Assembly: GCF_013200955.2 (NCBI RefSeq)
Contig: NZ_CP053697.2
Location: 3,534,001 to 3,598,000 of the forward strand
Direction: 5' to 3'
Length of the DNA: 64,000 bases
Source: Pseudomonas campi
GTDB taxonomy: Bacteria > Pseudomonadota > Gammaproteobacteria > Pseudomonadales > Pseudomonadaceae
Below the pieces are notes generated by a model that did not search any database, had not been told where the DNA came from, and saw only the letters and a program-made list of their open reading frames with translations. Each line of letters opens with the position of its first letter. Positions within the stretch are counted from its first letter, which is position 1. Both the position numbers and the translations under genes were made by a program. Of the stretch, positions 1 through 10,076 are shown in pieces.

Positions 1-523
1 CGTCCTGCTCGGGCTGGATCACCACCAGCTCGCCGCCGTCCGGCAGACGCTCCGGCGCCTCCAGGCGCTGCACCGCCGGGGCGACAATGAACAGTCGCTC
101 GACGGCAATGCCCTGCTGTTCCAGGCGCCCAGCGGTCGCCGCAGCGACGAAGCCGCCGAAGGAGAAGCCGCACAGCGTCAGCGGCAACTGCGGCTGCTGC
201 GCGTGCAGCCAGTGCGCTGCCGCTTCGGCGTCATCCACTTCGCCGCTGCCCATGTCATGGCTGCCCGCGCTGGCACCGACACCGCGGTAATTGAAGCGCA
301 GGGTGCTGTAACCCATGTCGCGCACCGCGCGCTGCAGTGTGGAGACCACCTTGTTGAGCATGGTGCCACCCTGCACCGGGTTGGGATGGCAGATCAGCGC
401 CAGCCCCCTGGCATCCGGCACTTCGAGGTAGAGGGCTTCCAGTGGGCCGCAGGGGCCGTCGAGGGAAAGAGGGGTTTCGCGGATCAACTGCGGGAACTCC
501 GTGACCCCGGATCGGGTCGACAC
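1..523 (-). CDS. alpha/beta hydrolase, 3' part cut by window edge
   Basis: The minus strand encodes an alpha/beta-hydrolase-fold protein whose C terminus lies beyond position 1. Visible features are an N-terminal ICHPNP stretch, a segment reading YSTLRFNYRGVGAS, and the nucleophile elbow GFSFGG near positions 135-152, so a serine hydrolase is likely; the substrate cannot be told. No ATG lies in frame near the N terminus. I chose the GTG at 521-523, giving MSTRSGVTEF, because homologous reading begins soon after; it has no strong ribosome-binding site, so the start is uncertain. It is divergent from zapG across about 100 bp, which must hold both promoters. Confidence 0.8.
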   Translation of the reverse strand, partial: MSTRSGVTEFPQLIRETPLSLDGPCGPLEALYLEVPDARGLALICHPNPVQGGTMLNKVVSTLQRAVRDMGYSTLRFNYRGVGASAGSHDMGSGEVDDAEAAAHWLHAQQPQLPLTLCGFSFGGFVAAATAGRLEQQGIAVERLFIVAPAVQRLEAPERLPDGGELVVIQPEQD

Positions 524-622
524 GTCTTGGATAGGCACAACGCACAACACGGCTCGCAAGCGGTATACAGCGCGGTTTGGAGCCGCTACCGTAAAGCAAA
601 GCCGTATAGAGAGGAAGGACTC

Positions 623-1057
623 GTGGAACAGACAATCACGCCCTGGTTGCTCCCCGCCATCGCCCTGCTGGCGGGCATCGCCGTCGGCTTTCTGGTGGCG
701 CGCCTGCTGCCCAACGCCGCGCCCAATCGCACCCAGCGCCAGCTGGATGACATGCAGCAGCGCTTCGACTCCTACCAGAGCGAAGTGGTGACCCACTTCA
801 ACACCACCGCCAGCCTGGTGAAGAAGCTCACTCAGAGCTACCAGGAAGTGCAGGAGCACCTGTCCGAAGGCGCCAACCGCCTGGCCCTCGACGAACTGAC
901 CCGCCAGCGCCTGCTCGCCGCCCTGCAAACCGACGAAGGTGGCGAGAAACGCGAACGCCTGACCCCGCCGAAGAACAACGAAATGCCCAAGGACTACGCA
1001 CCGAAAGCGCCGGATGCGCCGGGCACGCTGGACGAGACCTTCGGCCTCAAGCGTTGA
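623..1057 (+). CDS. zapG: DUF1043 / YhcB-family membrane protein (ZapG-like)
   Basis: A 144-residue protein starting at GTG 623, with AGGAAGGA (612-619) just upstream as ribosome-binding site. Residues about 5-26 form one hydrophobic transmembrane helix; the rest is a soluble helical region with heptad-like character (LDDMQQRFDSYQSEV) and a polar, proline-rich tail. This is the architecture of the DUF1043 family, whose E. coli member YhcB/ZapG is an inner-membrane protein linked to cell division and envelope synthesis. An open frame runs upstream to 203, but that stretch is antisense to the hydrolase gene and has no family similarity. Followed directly by a strong terminator. Confidence 0.85.
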   Translation: MEQTITPWLLPAIALLAGIAVGFLVARLLPNAAPNRTQRQLDDMQQRFDSYQSEVVTHFNTTASLVKKLTQSYQEVQEHLSEGANRLALDELTRQRLLAALQTDEGGEKRERLTPPKNNEMPKDYAPKAPDAPGTLDETFGLKR

Positions 1058-1076
1058 TCTGCGCTTAACCGCCGCG

Positions 1077-1106
1077 AAAAAGCCCCGCCCAGTGCGGGGC
1101 TTTTTT
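1077..1106 (+). terminator. rho-independent terminator after zapG
   Basis: GCCCCGC (1082-1088) pairs with GCGGGGC (1094-1100) around a 5-nt loop, with A-tract before and T-tract after. It can act in both directions. Confidence 0.85.
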
Positions 1107-1133
1107 ATAGCTATAAACCTGCGAGATCGCTCT

Positions 1134-1200
1134 TGTAGGAGCCAGCTTGCTGGCGATTGATCGACGTGTAGAGCTGATCGCCAGCAAGCTGGCTCCTACA
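1134..1200. repeat. REP-type doublet, inverted
   Basis: Two 24-nt arms in inverted orientation (1134-1157 and 1177-1200) match perfectly as reverse complements; each arm also contains its own small palindrome (AGCTTGCTGGC type). This is the organisation of Pseudomonas REP doublets. A further arm of the same family starts at 7261. Confidence 0.85.
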
Positions 1201-1270
1201 GAACACGCATCGGGCGACAGACACCGGACGCGGTCGTCCCACACCAAGCACGGGCTGAGCGAGCGCGCAC

Positions 1271-1301
1271 AAAAAAGCCCCACACCAGGCGGGGATTTTT
1301 T
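1271..1301 (-). terminator. terminator of cysD-cysNC
   Basis: CCCC/GGGG-based hairpin flanked by A6 (1271-1276) and a T-run; read on the minus strand it follows the cysNC stop codon at 1314 by a few bases. Confidence 0.7.
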
Positions 1302-1313
1302 GAGTGCAGAGGC

Positions 1314-3212
1314 TTAGATCGCGCCGCGGCTACGCAGCAGATCGAGCACCTGCTTGACGCTCTCTTCCACCGACAGGCTCTGGGTGTCGATCACCAGATC
1401 GGCATTCAGCGGGATGTCGTACGGGAAGGACTCACCGGGGATATTGTCGCCACCGGCGGCATACAGGCCCTGCGGATCACGCTCGCGGCACGCGTCCGGC
1501 GAGGCCTGCACGTAGACGGTGAGCAGACGCTCATTGCCGATCAGCGCCTTGGCCTGTTCGCGGCCTTCGGCATCCGGGGCGACGAAGGCGGCCAGGGTCA
1601 GCAGGCCGGCTTCGTTGAACTGACGTGCCACGTGGGCGGCACGTCGCCAGTTCTCGGTACGCCCGGCGCGGTCCTGCGGCAGGCCCTTGTTCAGGTCATG
1701 GCGCAGGTTCTGGCCATCCAGCACGTACACGGCACGGCCCATGTCGAACAGCTTGCGCTCCACGGCGTAAGCCAGGGTGCTCTTGCCGGCGCCGGACAGG
1801 CCGCTGAACAGCACGGTGGCCGGTTGCTGGCCGAAGCGGGTAGCGCGCTCTTCGGTCGACACATGCGCCAGCTTGCCGTGGTGACCACCGGCCTGATGAG
1901 CTTGCGGCGCCGCGACGATCATGCCGGCACCGACAGTGCCGTTGGTCAGGCGGTCGATGACGATGAAGGCGCCGGTGGTGCGGTTCTGCGCGTAGCCATC
2001 GAGGGCAATCGGCGCGTCGAGGGCGATCTTGACCTTGCCGATCTCGTTGAGCTGCAGGCTGCTCGCCGGGCCTTCTTCCAGGGTGTTCACATCGACGCGG
2101 TGAGCGATGCCGGCAATCGAGCCCGGCACGTAGCTGGTGGCACGCTTGATGTCGTATTTCTTGCCCGGCAGCATCGGCTCTTCGGCCATCCACACCAGCA
2201 TGGCGTCGAAGCTGTCGACCACCTGCGGACGGTTGTCGGCATGCACCAGCATGTCACCACGGGAGACATCGATTTCGTCTTCCAGGGTGATGGTAATCGC
2301 CTGGCCCGGACCGGCCTGTTCCAGCTCGCCTTCAAAGGTGACGATGGATTTGACCTTGCTGCCCTTGCCCGACGGCAGGGCGATGATTTCGTCGCCCTTG
2401 CGCACGATGCCGCTGGCCAGGGTGCCGGCAAAACCGCGGAAGTTCAGGTTCGGACGGTTGACGTACTGCACCGGGAAGCGCAGGTCGTCGAAGTTGCGAT
2501 CGCCGGCGACTTCCACAGTCTCGAGGATTTCCATCAGCGACTGGCCGGTGTACCAGGGCGACTGCTCGCTCTTGTTGACCACGTTGTCGCCTTTCAGCGC
2601 CGACATCGGCACGAAGTGCATCGAGCTTGGCTTGAAAGCAATGCCTTCAACAAACGTCAGGTAATCGCTCTTGATCTGCTCAAACACGCCTTGATCGAAG
2701 CCTTTGAGGTCCATCTTGTTGACGGCGATGACGATGTGCTTGATGCCCAACAGCGAAGCAATAAAGCTGTGGCGCTTGGTCTGGGTCTGCACGCCATAAC
2801 GCGCGTCGATCAGGATGATCGCCAGGTCGCAGTTGGACGCGCCGGTCGCCATGTTGCGGGTGTACTGCTCATGGCCAGGGGTGTCGGCAATGATGAACTT
2901 GCGTTTGGTGGTGCTGAAATAGCGGTACGCCACATCGATGGTGATGCCTTGCTCGCGCTCGGCTTGCAGACCGTCGACCAGCAGCGCCAGATCGATGTCT
3001 TCACCAGTGGTGCCGACTTTTTTCGAGTCTTTGGTGATGGCATCCAAGTGGTCTTCATAGATCATCTTGGAGTCATGCAGCAGGCGGCCGATCAGCGTGC
3101 TTTTGCCGTCATCGACGTTGCCGCAGGTCAGAAAGCGCAGCAGCTCTTTACGCTCGTGCTGGGCCAGGTAGGCGAGGATGTCCTCGCTGATCAGTTCGGA
3201 TTGGTGCGACAT
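1314..3212 (-). CDS. cysNC: CysNC: sulfate adenylyltransferase subunit 1 fused to APS kinase
   Basis: A 632-residue fusion for sulfate activation. The N-terminal part is the GTPase subunit of ATP sulfurylase, with P-loop GNVDDGKST near residue 31, [12 protein letters not shown] and NKMDL. The C-terminal part is adenylylsulfate (APS) kinase with its own P-loop GLSGAGKST near residue 470, so one polypeptide helps make APS and phosphorylates it to PAPS. The ATG at 3210-3212 (MSHQSEL) was preferred over an in-frame start at 3263, since the latter would overlap cysD and adds no family sequence. It starts 1 nt after the cysD stop, so the two are translationally coupled. Fusion of CysN and CysC is usual in Pseudomonas. 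Confidence 0.97.
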   Translation of the reverse strand: MSHQSELISEDILAYLAQHERKELLRFLTCGNVDDGKSTLIGRLLHDSKMIYEDHLDAITKDSKKVGTTGEDIDLALLVDGLQAEREQGITIDVAYRYFSTTKRKFIIADTPGHEQYTRNMATGASNCDLAIILIDARYGVQTQTKRHSFIASLLGIKHIVIAVNKMDLKGFDQGVFEQIKSDYLTFVEGIAFKPSSMHFVPMSALKGDNVVNKSEQSPWYTGQSLMEILETVEVAGDRNFDDLRFPVQYVNRPNLNFRGFAGTLASGIVRKGDEIIALPSGKGSKVKSIVTFEGELEQAGPGQAITITLEDEIDVSRGDMLVHADNRPQVVDSFDAMLVWMAEEPMLPGKKYDIKRATSYVPGSIAGIAHRVDVNTLEEGPASSLQLNEIGKVKIALDAPIALDGYAQNRTTGAFIVIDRLTNGTVGAGMIVAAPQAHQAGGHHGKLAHVSTEERATRFGQQPATVLFSGLSGAGKSTLAYAVERKLFDMGRAVYVLDGQNLRHDLNKGLPQDRAGRTENWRRAAHVARQFNEAGLLTLAAFVAPDAEGREQAKALIGNERLLTVYVQASPDACRERDPQGLYAAGGDNIPGESFPYDIPLNADLVIDTQSLSVEESVKQVLDLLRSRGAI

Positions 3213-3213
3213 A

Positions 3214-4131
3214 TTAAAAGTACCCCTGACGTTTCTTCTCTTCCATCGAGCCGGAGGAGTCATGGTCGATAACTCGGCCTTGGCGCTCAGAGGTCTTGGC
3301 TAGCAGCATTTCCTGAATGATTTCCGGCAGGGTGCTGGCGGTGGATTCCACCGCGCCAGTCAGCGGGTAGCAACCCAGGGTGCGGAAGCGCACCATCTTT
3401 TTATGAATGCTGGCTTTTTGCTCAGGGGTAAGGTGTTCGAGGATGCGCTCGTCGTCGATCATGATCAGCGCGCCGTTCATCTCGATCACTTCGCGCTCTT
3501 CGGCGAAGTACAGCGGCACAATCGGGATGCTTTCCAGATAGATGTACTGCCAGATATCCAGCTCGGTCCAGTTGGACAGCGGGAATACACGGATCGACTC
3601 GCCTTTTTTGACGTTGCCGTTGTACACGTTCCACAGCTCGGGACGCTGGTTCTTCGGGTCCCAGCGGTGCTTGCTGTCGCGGAAGGAGTACACGCGCTCT
3701 TTAGCACGCGACTTCTCTTCGTCGCGGCGCGCGCCACCGAAGGCGGCATCGAAACCGTACTTGTCCAGCGCCTGCTTGAGACCCTCGGTCTTCATCACGT
3801 CAGTGTGCTTGGCACTGCCGTAGGTGAAGGGGTTCATGTCCTGCGCCACGCCGTCCGGATTGGTGTGGGTAATCAAGTCCAGGCCGTACTCTTTGACCAT
3901 CTTCTCGCGGAAGCTGTACATCTCCTGGAATTTCCAGCGCGTATCGACGTGCATCACCGGGAACGGCAGCTTGCCGGGGAAGAACGCCTTGCGTGCCAGG
4001 TGCAGCATCACGGCAGAATCTTTACCGATGGAATACAGCATCACCGGGTTGTCGAATTCGGCGGCCACTTCACGAATGATGTGGATACTTTCCGCCTCGA
4101 GCTGTTTCAGGTGCGTCAGTTTATCGAGCAT
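3214..4131 (-). CDS. cysD: sulfate adenylyltransferase subunit 2
   Basis: A 305-residue PAPS-reductase-like (PP-loop) protein, the catalytic adenylyl-transferring subunit of ATP sulfurylase. The nucleotide-binding region [18 protein letters not shown] lies near residues 34-51, and [10 protein letters not shown] follows around 155. It heads the operon with cysNC, forming the heterodimer that makes APS from ATP and sulfate in the cytoplasm. The upstream 132 bp to the next gene should contain the promoter; CysB control is expected from the family, but I could not identify a convincing site. Confidence 0.97.
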   Translation of the reverse strand: MLDKLTHLKQLEAESIHIIREVAAEFDNPVMLYSIGKDSAVMLHLARKAFFPGKLPFPVMHVDTRWKFQEMYSFREKMVKEYGLDLITHTNPDGVAQDMNPFTYGSAKHTDVMKTEGLKQALDKYGFDAAFGGARRDEEKSRAKERVYSFRDSKHRWDPKNQRPELWNVYNGNVKKGESIRVFPLSNWTELDIWQYIYLESIPIVPLYFAEEREVIEMNGALIMIDDERILEHLTPEQKASIHKKMVRFRTLGCYPLTGAVESTASTLPEIIQEMLLAKTSERQGRVIDHDSSGSMEEKKRQGYF

Positions 4132-4263
4132 GGCTAATCACAGATCTGGGAGTGAACGGCCGGCGGGCCGTGGACGAGGGCGCACTCTAGCACAGCGCCA
4201 TCTTCTATTCAGGCGGCTACTTAGATCGAAAGGTTCTAGTTTTATGCCCGAAGAATCAGCGCT

Positions 4264-5022
4264 TTAAATGGGGTTTGGGCAATCGATAAACAGGTGTTCC
4301 ACGGCAAACCGCCGTGCCAGGTAGTCGCCTAGCGCCTGTATGCCGTAGCGCTCGGTGGCGTGGTGGCCGGCGGCGATAAAGCCGATACCATTCTCGCGGG
4401 CGCTGTGGAAAGTCTGCTCAGAGGCCTCGCCGGTCAGGTACAGGTCGACCCCGGCGGCGATGGCGTTGTCGATATAGCCCTGGCCGCCGCCGGTGCACCA
4501 GCCGATCTTGCGGATCATCCCCGCGCCTTCCACCAGCAATGGCTCGCGGCCCAGCACTTCCTGCACCCGGCGGGCGAAGTCGCGCGCACTCATGGGCTCG
4601 GCCAGCGAGCCGAGCAAACCGACAATCTTCGGGTTATCCGCATCGAGCGGGCCTTCGATGGTGATGTCGAGCTGTCGCGCCAGCTGCACGTTGTTGCCGA
4701 CCTCGGCATGCAGGTCCAGCGGCAGGTGGTAGGCCAGCAGGCTGATGTCATTGCTCAGCAGGGTCTGCAGGCGGCGGCGCTTGATCCCGGTGATGCAGGC
4801 ATCCTCGCCCTTCCAGAAGTAGCCGTGATGCACCAGCACCACGTCGGCCTCGGCCTCCACCGCAGCATCCAGTAACGCCTGGCTGGCGGTGACCCCACTG
4901 ACGATACGGCGCACCTGCGGTCGGCCCTCGACCTGCAGGCCGTTGGGGCAGTAATCACTGATCCGTGCGGCATTCAGGAAGCGGTCGGCTTCCTCGACCA
5001 GGGTACGCAGTGCGATGGCCAT
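4264..5022 (-). CDS. Nif3-like dinuclear metal-centre protein
   Basis: A 252-residue Nif3/YbgI family protein (DUF34, NIF3). Family-typical metal-ligand motifs are visible: VHHGYFWKGE near residue 65 and AGHHATERYG near 218, with SGVTAS and GWCTGGGQGY between. Members form hexameric rings with a dinuclear metal site; a GTP cyclohydrolase-related role has been suggested for some, but the function is not settled. It is divergent from algW, whose start lies 113 bp away, an arrangement I also recall from P. aeruginosa. Confidence 0.9.
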   Translation of the reverse strand: MAIALRTLVEEADRFLNAARISDYCPNGLQVEGRPQVRRIVSGVTASQALLDAAVEAEADVVLVHHGYFWKGEDACITGIKRRRLQTLLSNDISLLAYHLPLDLHAEVGNNVQLARQLDITIEGPLDADNPKIVGLLGSLAEPMSARDFARRVQEVLGREPLLVEGAGMIRKIGWCTGGGQGYIDNAIAAGVDLYLTGEASEQTFHSARENGIGFIAAGHHATERYGIQALGDYLARRFAVEHLFIDCPNPI

Positions 5023-5135
5023 CGGTTAATCCTCACAAGCTGTTGCGGGCACTGCTTTCTGGCGCAGCACCCCTCTATAATGCCGCCACCTTAAGGGCCG
5101 CCCCAGGCCCTCGCAACCCTCAGGATTTTCCCTCA

Positions 5136-6278
5136 ATGCTCAAGGCCCTGCGTTTCTATGGCTGGCCCCTGGTGGTTGGCCTGCTGCTGGCGCTGCTGAT
5201 CATCCAGCGCTACCCACAATGGGTCGGCCTGCCCAGCCAGGACGTCAACCTGCGCCAGGCGCCGCGCTACAGCATCGCCCAGGAAGGCCCGGTGTCCTAC
5301 GCCGAGGCCGTGGGCCTGGCCGCGCCGGCCGTGGCCAACCTGTACACCACCAAAGTGGTGAGCAAAGCCAGCCACCCGCTGCTCGACGACCCGACCTTCC
5401 GGCGCTTCTTTGGCGACAACCTGCCCAAGCAGCGGCGCATGGAGTCGAGCCTGGGCTCGGCGGTGATCATGAGCCCGGAAGGCTATCTGCTGACCAACAA
5501 CCATGTCACCGCAGGGGCCGACCAGATCATCGTTGCGCTCAAGGACGGCCGCGAGACCCTGGCACGGGTGATCGGCAGCGACCCGGAGACCGACCTGGCG
5601 GTGCTCAAGATCGACCTGAAGAATCTGCCGGCGATCACCCTCGGCCGCTCCGACCAGATCAACATCGGCGACGTCACCCTGGCCATCGGCAACCCCTTCG
5701 GCGTGGGCCAGACCGTGACCATGGGCATCATCAGCGCCACCGGGCGCAACCAGCTGGGCCTGAACACCTACGAGGACTTCATCCAGACCGACGCGGCGAT
5801 CAACCCCGGCAACTCCGGTGGCGCGCTGGTCGATGCGCACGGCAACCTGATCGGCATCAACACCGCGATTTTCTCCAAGTCTGGCGGCTCCCAGGGCATT
5901 GGTTTCGCCATTCCGGTGAAGCTGGCCACCGAGGTGATGAAGGCGATCATCGAACAGGGCCAGGTGATCCGCGGCTGGCTGGGCATCGAGGTGCAACCGC
6001 TGACCCCGGAGCTGGCAGAATCCTTCGGCCTCGGCAGCCACTCGGGCATCCTGGTCGCCGGTATCTACCGCGACGGCCCGGCGCAGAAGGCCGGCCTGCA
6101 GCCAGGCGACCTGATCCTGACCATCGACGGTGAAGCGGCCATCGACGGGCGCCGCTCGATGAACCAGGTGGCGCGTGCCAAGCCCGGTGAGAAGGTGGCC
6201 ATCGGCGTGCTGCGCGGTGGCGAAACCCTGGAGCTGACCGCCGAGATCGGCGTGCGCCCCCCGCAAAGCAACGAATAA
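5136..6278 (+). CDS. algW: AlgW, periplasmic DegS-like serine protease
   Basis: A 380-residue HtrA/DegS-family protease. One N-terminal membrane anchor (residues about 5-23) is followed by the trypsin-like domain with the complete catalytic triad: H123 (NNHVT), D153 (ETDLAVL) and S227 (NPGNSGGAL). A single PDZ domain occupies about residues 270-370. In Pseudomonas AlgW cleaves the anti-sigma factor MucA when its PDZ domain binds misfolded outer-membrane-protein tails, releasing AlgU. The ATG at 5136 with CAGGA upstream (5121-5125) was chosen because it begins directly with the membrane anchor; a longer in-frame reading from 4965 overlaps the divergent gene. Followed by a terminator. Confidence 0.95.
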   Translation: MLKALRFYGWPLVVGLLLALLIIQRYPQWVGLPSQDVNLRQAPRYSIAQEGPVSYAEAVGLAAPAVANLYTTKVVSKASHPLLDDPTFRRFFGDNLPKQRRMESSLGSAVIMSPEGYLLTNNHVTAGADQIIVALKDGRETLARVIGSDPETDLAVLKIDLKNLPAITLGRSDQINIGDVTLAIGNPFGVGQTVTMGIISATGRNQLGLNTYEDFIQTDAAINPGNSGGALVDAHGNLIGINTAIFSKSGGSQGIGFAIPVKLATEVMKAIIEQGQVIRGWLGIEVQPLTPELAESFGLGSHSGILVAGIYRDGPAQKAGLQPGDLILTIDGEAAIDGRRSMNQVARAKPGEKVAIGVLRGGETLELTAEIGVRPPQSNE

Positions 6279-6280
6279 AG

Positions 6281-6308
6281 AAAAAGCCCGGCAAATGCCG
6301 GGCTTTTT
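6281..6308 (+). terminator. terminator after algW
   Basis: GCCCGGC (6286-6292) / GCCGGGC (6297-6303) with a 4-nt loop, A-run before and T-run after. Confidence 0.85.
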
Positions 6309-6352
6309 CTTGGGCCATTCGCCACAACGCCGCGGCGTACGAGCCAGCGCGC

Positions 6353-7237
6353 TTAACGGCGCAGCTTGGCGCAGTGATCCTGCGCCGGCATGGCGGCGGT
6401 GTACCAGACATAGTCGGCGCTGTCCGCCGCCACCGTCTTGCCGACTTCGGCCAGCACCAGCACCGCATTGCCCTGCGCGGTGCCCAGGTCGCTCAGGTGC
6501 AGCGGTACACCCAGATCCTTGCGCACATGGAAGGCCCCGGCCAGCAACACCGCCGGTTGCGGCGCGGCCAGCAGGCGCTCGGCCATGCGCCGGTCGCGCT
6601 GCTGCTGCACGGCGAGCATGGCTGGCAGCTGGCTTTCCGGCAGCAGGCCGCAATGCGATTCGCGGATATCGGCGAACAGTGCATCCTGCACCGCCGGGGT
6701 GGTGGCCATACCGCTCGGCAGCGTCGGCCGTTGCTGGTAGATGGCCATGATCTCGCTGCGTTCGAGGTTGGCCGCCAGCAGCGGATAGGGCTGGCGCAGC
6801 GCCTCACTGACCAGCGGTCCATACAGCGACCAGTCCCAGCCTGGCTGCCAGGCCAGTGCGCCGATCAGGTCGCGCGGCGCGTTACCGGCGCGGCTCTGCG
6901 CCTGCACGTCCGCCACCCGCGCCTGCTGGCTGGGCGTGAGCATTTCCAGCAGCAGGCTGCCTTGCTCGCGGCGCGCGGCCAGCTCACGCAGCAGCCAGAG
7001 TTGCAGGGCATGGTGGTCCGGATTGTCGTGCTGTTCGCCGACCAGCAGCCGCGGCGCCTTGGCCAGGCGCTCGACCAGCTGTTCGGGTGTCAGCCGCGCG
7101 CCACTGGCAAGATCGGCGATCTGGCCCAGCTGGAGATGATCACGCCCCTCGGGGGCAATCGGCGCGGGCGGCGGCACGCCACGGGACTGGCAGGCTGCCA
7201 GCAGGGCCATACAGCAGAGCAACAGGATTCGCATCAT
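6353..7237 (-). CDS. phuW: ChaN-family lipoprotein (PhuW-like)
   Basis: A 294-residue lipoprotein: the start MMRILLLCCMALLAACQ ends in a lipobox LAAC, so acylation of the cysteine is expected. The mature part is a ChaN/Tiki-superfamily domain with the signature VGEQHDNPDHH near residue 65 and GAFHVRKDLG near 240. ChaN proteins bind haem cofacially and act in iron or haem acquisition; in P. aeruginosa the member beside the phu genes is called PhuW. AGGGA lies just upstream of the double ATG at 7232-7237. It follows phuV on the same strand, but repeats (7261-7362) lie between, so co-transcription is uncertain. Confidence 0.82.
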   Translation of the reverse strand: MMRILLLCCMALLAACQSRGVPPPAPIAPEGRDHLQLGQIADLASGARLTPEQLVERLAKAPRLLVGEQHDNPDHHALQLWLLRELAARREQGSLLLEMLTPSQQARVADVQAQSRAGNAPRDLIGALAWQPGWDWSLYGPLVSEALRQPYPLLAANLERSEIMAIYQQRPTLPSGMATTPAVQDALFADIRESHCGLLPESQLPAMLAVQQQRDRRMAERLLAAPQPAVLLAGAFHVRKDLGVPLHLSDLGTAQGNAVLVLAEVGKTVAADSADYVWYTAAMPAQDHCAKLRR

Positions 7238-7260
7238 TCGTCCCTCATCAAATCGACAAC

Positions 7261-7309
7261 TGTAGGAGCCAGCTTGCTGGCGATCAGCGGGGTGCAATCC
7301 GATCGCCAG
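7261..7309. repeat. truncated REP doublet
   Basis: The left arm (7261-7285) is the same REP sequence as at 1134. The expected inverted right arm begins as GATCGCCAG at 7301-7309 and then stops, replaced by the next repeat family at 7312. This looks like one repeat inserted into, or recombined with, another. Confidence 0.7.
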
Positions 7310-7311
7310 TC

Positions 7312-7362
7312 GTAGCCCGGATGCAATCCGGGAGGGCCGTTCCCGGATTACATCCGGGCTAC
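7312..7362. repeat. GTAGCCCGG-family inverted pair, copy 1
   Basis: Arms GTAGCCCGGATGCAATCCGG (from 7312) and its reverse complement (to 7362) with one base change. The same pair recurs at 14322, 29680 and 39821. It lies between phuW and phuV. Confidence 0.8.
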
Positions 7363-7370
7363 ATAAATAG

Positions 7371-8137
<767 letters not shown>

Positions 8138-8138
<1 letters not shown>

Positions 8139-9175
8139 CAGGTGCGCCCCCGTACCAGTAGATAGAGAAAGAACGGCGCGCCGAGCAGCGCGGTGACGAT
8201 GCCGATCGGCAACTCCGCCGGGGCCAGCAACAGACGCGCGACCAGATCGGCCAGCAGCAACAGGCTGGCGCCGGCCAGCAGCGAAGCCGGCAGCAGCACA
8301 CGGTGATCGGGGCCGACCAACAGGCGCATCAGGTGCGGCACCACCAGGCCGATGAAACCGATCAGCCCGGCCGCGGCCACGGCAGCACCGACGCCCAGAG
8401 CCGTACACAGCACCAGCTCCAGCTTGATCCGCTCGACCTCGAAGCCCAGGTGGCGCGCCTCCGACTCGCCAAGCAGCAGCGCATTCAGCGCCGCCGCCCG
8501 GCGCGGCAGCCACAGGGCCACGCCGACCGTCACCAGCAGCAGCGGCCACAGCCGCGAATAGCTGGCGCCGTTGAGGCTGCCGAGGTTCCAGAAAGTCAGG
8601 CTGCGCAGGGTGGCGTCATCGGCCAGGTAGGTGAACAGACCCACGCCGGCGCCGGCCATGGCGGTCATCGCCACCCCGGCCAGGAGCATGGTGGCGACAT
8701 GGGTCTGCCCGTCGCGGCGACCGAAGCGGTAGACCACCGCAGTCACCGCCAGCCCGCCGGCAAAAGCGCAGACCGACAGCAGATAGGGCGCGAAAGCTGG
8801 CGACAGGCCGCCCAGGTAGCTGCCACCGACAATCGCGATGGCCGCGCCCAAGGCAGCGCCACCCGACACCCCGACCAGACCGGGATCGGCCAGCGGGTTG
8901 CGGAATAGGCCCTGCATAGCCACCCCGGACAGCGCCAGCACGGCGCCCACGGCCAGACCGAGCAGGCTACGCGGCAGGCGGATCTGCCCGAGGATCAGCT
9001 CGGCCTGCTGCAAACCCTCGCCCTCCAGCGGCACGCCGAGCAGGCGCAGCGCCGCGTACAGGGTATCGGCCAGCGGCAGGCTGACCGGGCCCAGTGCCAG
9101 GGACAGCCACAGCGCCAACAGCAGCAACAAGCCCAGGCCGATCAGCAGTGGACGGGGTCGAACAATGGCGGTCAT
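8138..9175 (-). CDS. phuU: haem ABC transporter permease
   Basis: A 345-residue FecCD-family permease made of repeated hydrophobic segments (about ten predicted membrane helices by eye). Typical family stretches include [20 protein letters not shown] near residue 68, [17 protein letters not shown] near 91 and [16 protein letters not shown] near 270. It forms the haem channel with PhuV as ATPase and PhuT as binding protein. It overlaps phuT upstream by 4 nt (ATGA) and phuV downstream by 1 nt. Confidence 0.95.
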
Positions 9176-10065
9176 GGGCGGTTTTCGGCAGTCAGGGGGT
9201 GCGCGGAAGGATAAAAGGCTGCCGCCAGTACCGCCAGCGCATCCGGCACTCGCGGCCCCAGGCCACCGACCAACAGGGTCGGGTCGAGATCGAGAAGGCG
9301 CCCGTCACGGCCGGCCTGGGTCTGCGCCAGGGCTGGGTTCTGTTCGAGCAGGGCGGCACGCGCAGCCTCCCCGGCAAGACTGCGGTCAGCGAAGATCACC
9401 ACCTGCGGGTCCAGCGCCAGCAGCGCTTCGCTGGAGATCGGCTTGTAGCCCTGATGCTCGCCGAGGTTGTGCCCGCCGGCCTGGGTAATCAGCCAGGCGG
9501 CCAGGGTGTCCTTACCGGCCATCAGGGTGTTGCTGCCGACATGGCCGAGCAGCATCAGCACCCGCGGCGCCTGCTGCTGACGTTGCGCCTGATTGACCCA
9601 GGCGGCCTGACGCTGCAGGCGCTTACGGTAGGTATCCATGCTGGCCTGCGCCTGCTGCGGCGTACCGAGCAGTTGTCCCAGTCGCTGCAGGTTGTGCTCG
9701 AGGGTGTTCAGGCTGGCCTGCGCCGAAAGCAGCTCGACTTGCACACCAGCCGCCTTGAGTTGCTCCAACACCGGTGGCGGGCCCATTTCCTCGCTGCCGA
9801 GCAGCAGATCCGGACGCAGGGCCAATACGCCTTCGGCAGCCAGCTGACGCTGATAGCCAACCCCCGGCAACTGGCGCAGGGACTGCGGGTACTGGCTGGT
9901 GCTGTCGACCCCGACCAGCTTGCTTTCACCACCCAGGGCCACCACCCACTCGCTGAGCGAGCCACCGGCACTGACCCAGCGTTGCGGCAAGACTTCGGCG
10001 GCTGCCAGCGCCGAGCTGAACAGCAGGCCAGCACAGGCGCCGACCATGAATTTGCCTGGATACAT
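9172..10065 (-). CDS. phuT: periplasmic haem-binding protein
   Basis: A 297-residue TroA/BtuF-fold binding protein. An N-terminal signal peptide (MYPGKFMVGACAGLLFSSALAAA) is followed by a mature protein beginning near EVLPQRWVSAG. The conserved stretches SAGGSLSEWVVALG and LLLGSEEMGPP match HmuT/PhuT proteins, which carry haem from the TonB receptor to the permease. The start ATG at 10065 is separated from the phuS stop by 11 nt, and its end overlaps phuU by 4 nt. Confidence 0.93.
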   Translation of the reverse strand: MYPGKFMVGACAGLLFSSALAAAEVLPQRWVSAGGSLSEWVVALGGESKLVGVDSTSQYPQSLRQLPGVGYQRQLAAEGVLALRPDLLLGSEEMGPPPVLEQLKAAGVQVELLSAQASLNTLEHNLQRLGQLLGTPQQAQASMDTYRKRLQRQAAWVNQAQRQQQAPRVLMLLGHVGSNTLMAGKDTLAAWLITQAGGHNLGEHQGYKPISSEALLALDPQVVIFADRSLAGEAARAALLEQNPALAQTQAGRDGRLLDLDPTLLVGGLGPRVPDALAVLAAAFYPSAHPLTAENRP

Positions 10066-10076
10066 TGGTCTTCCCC

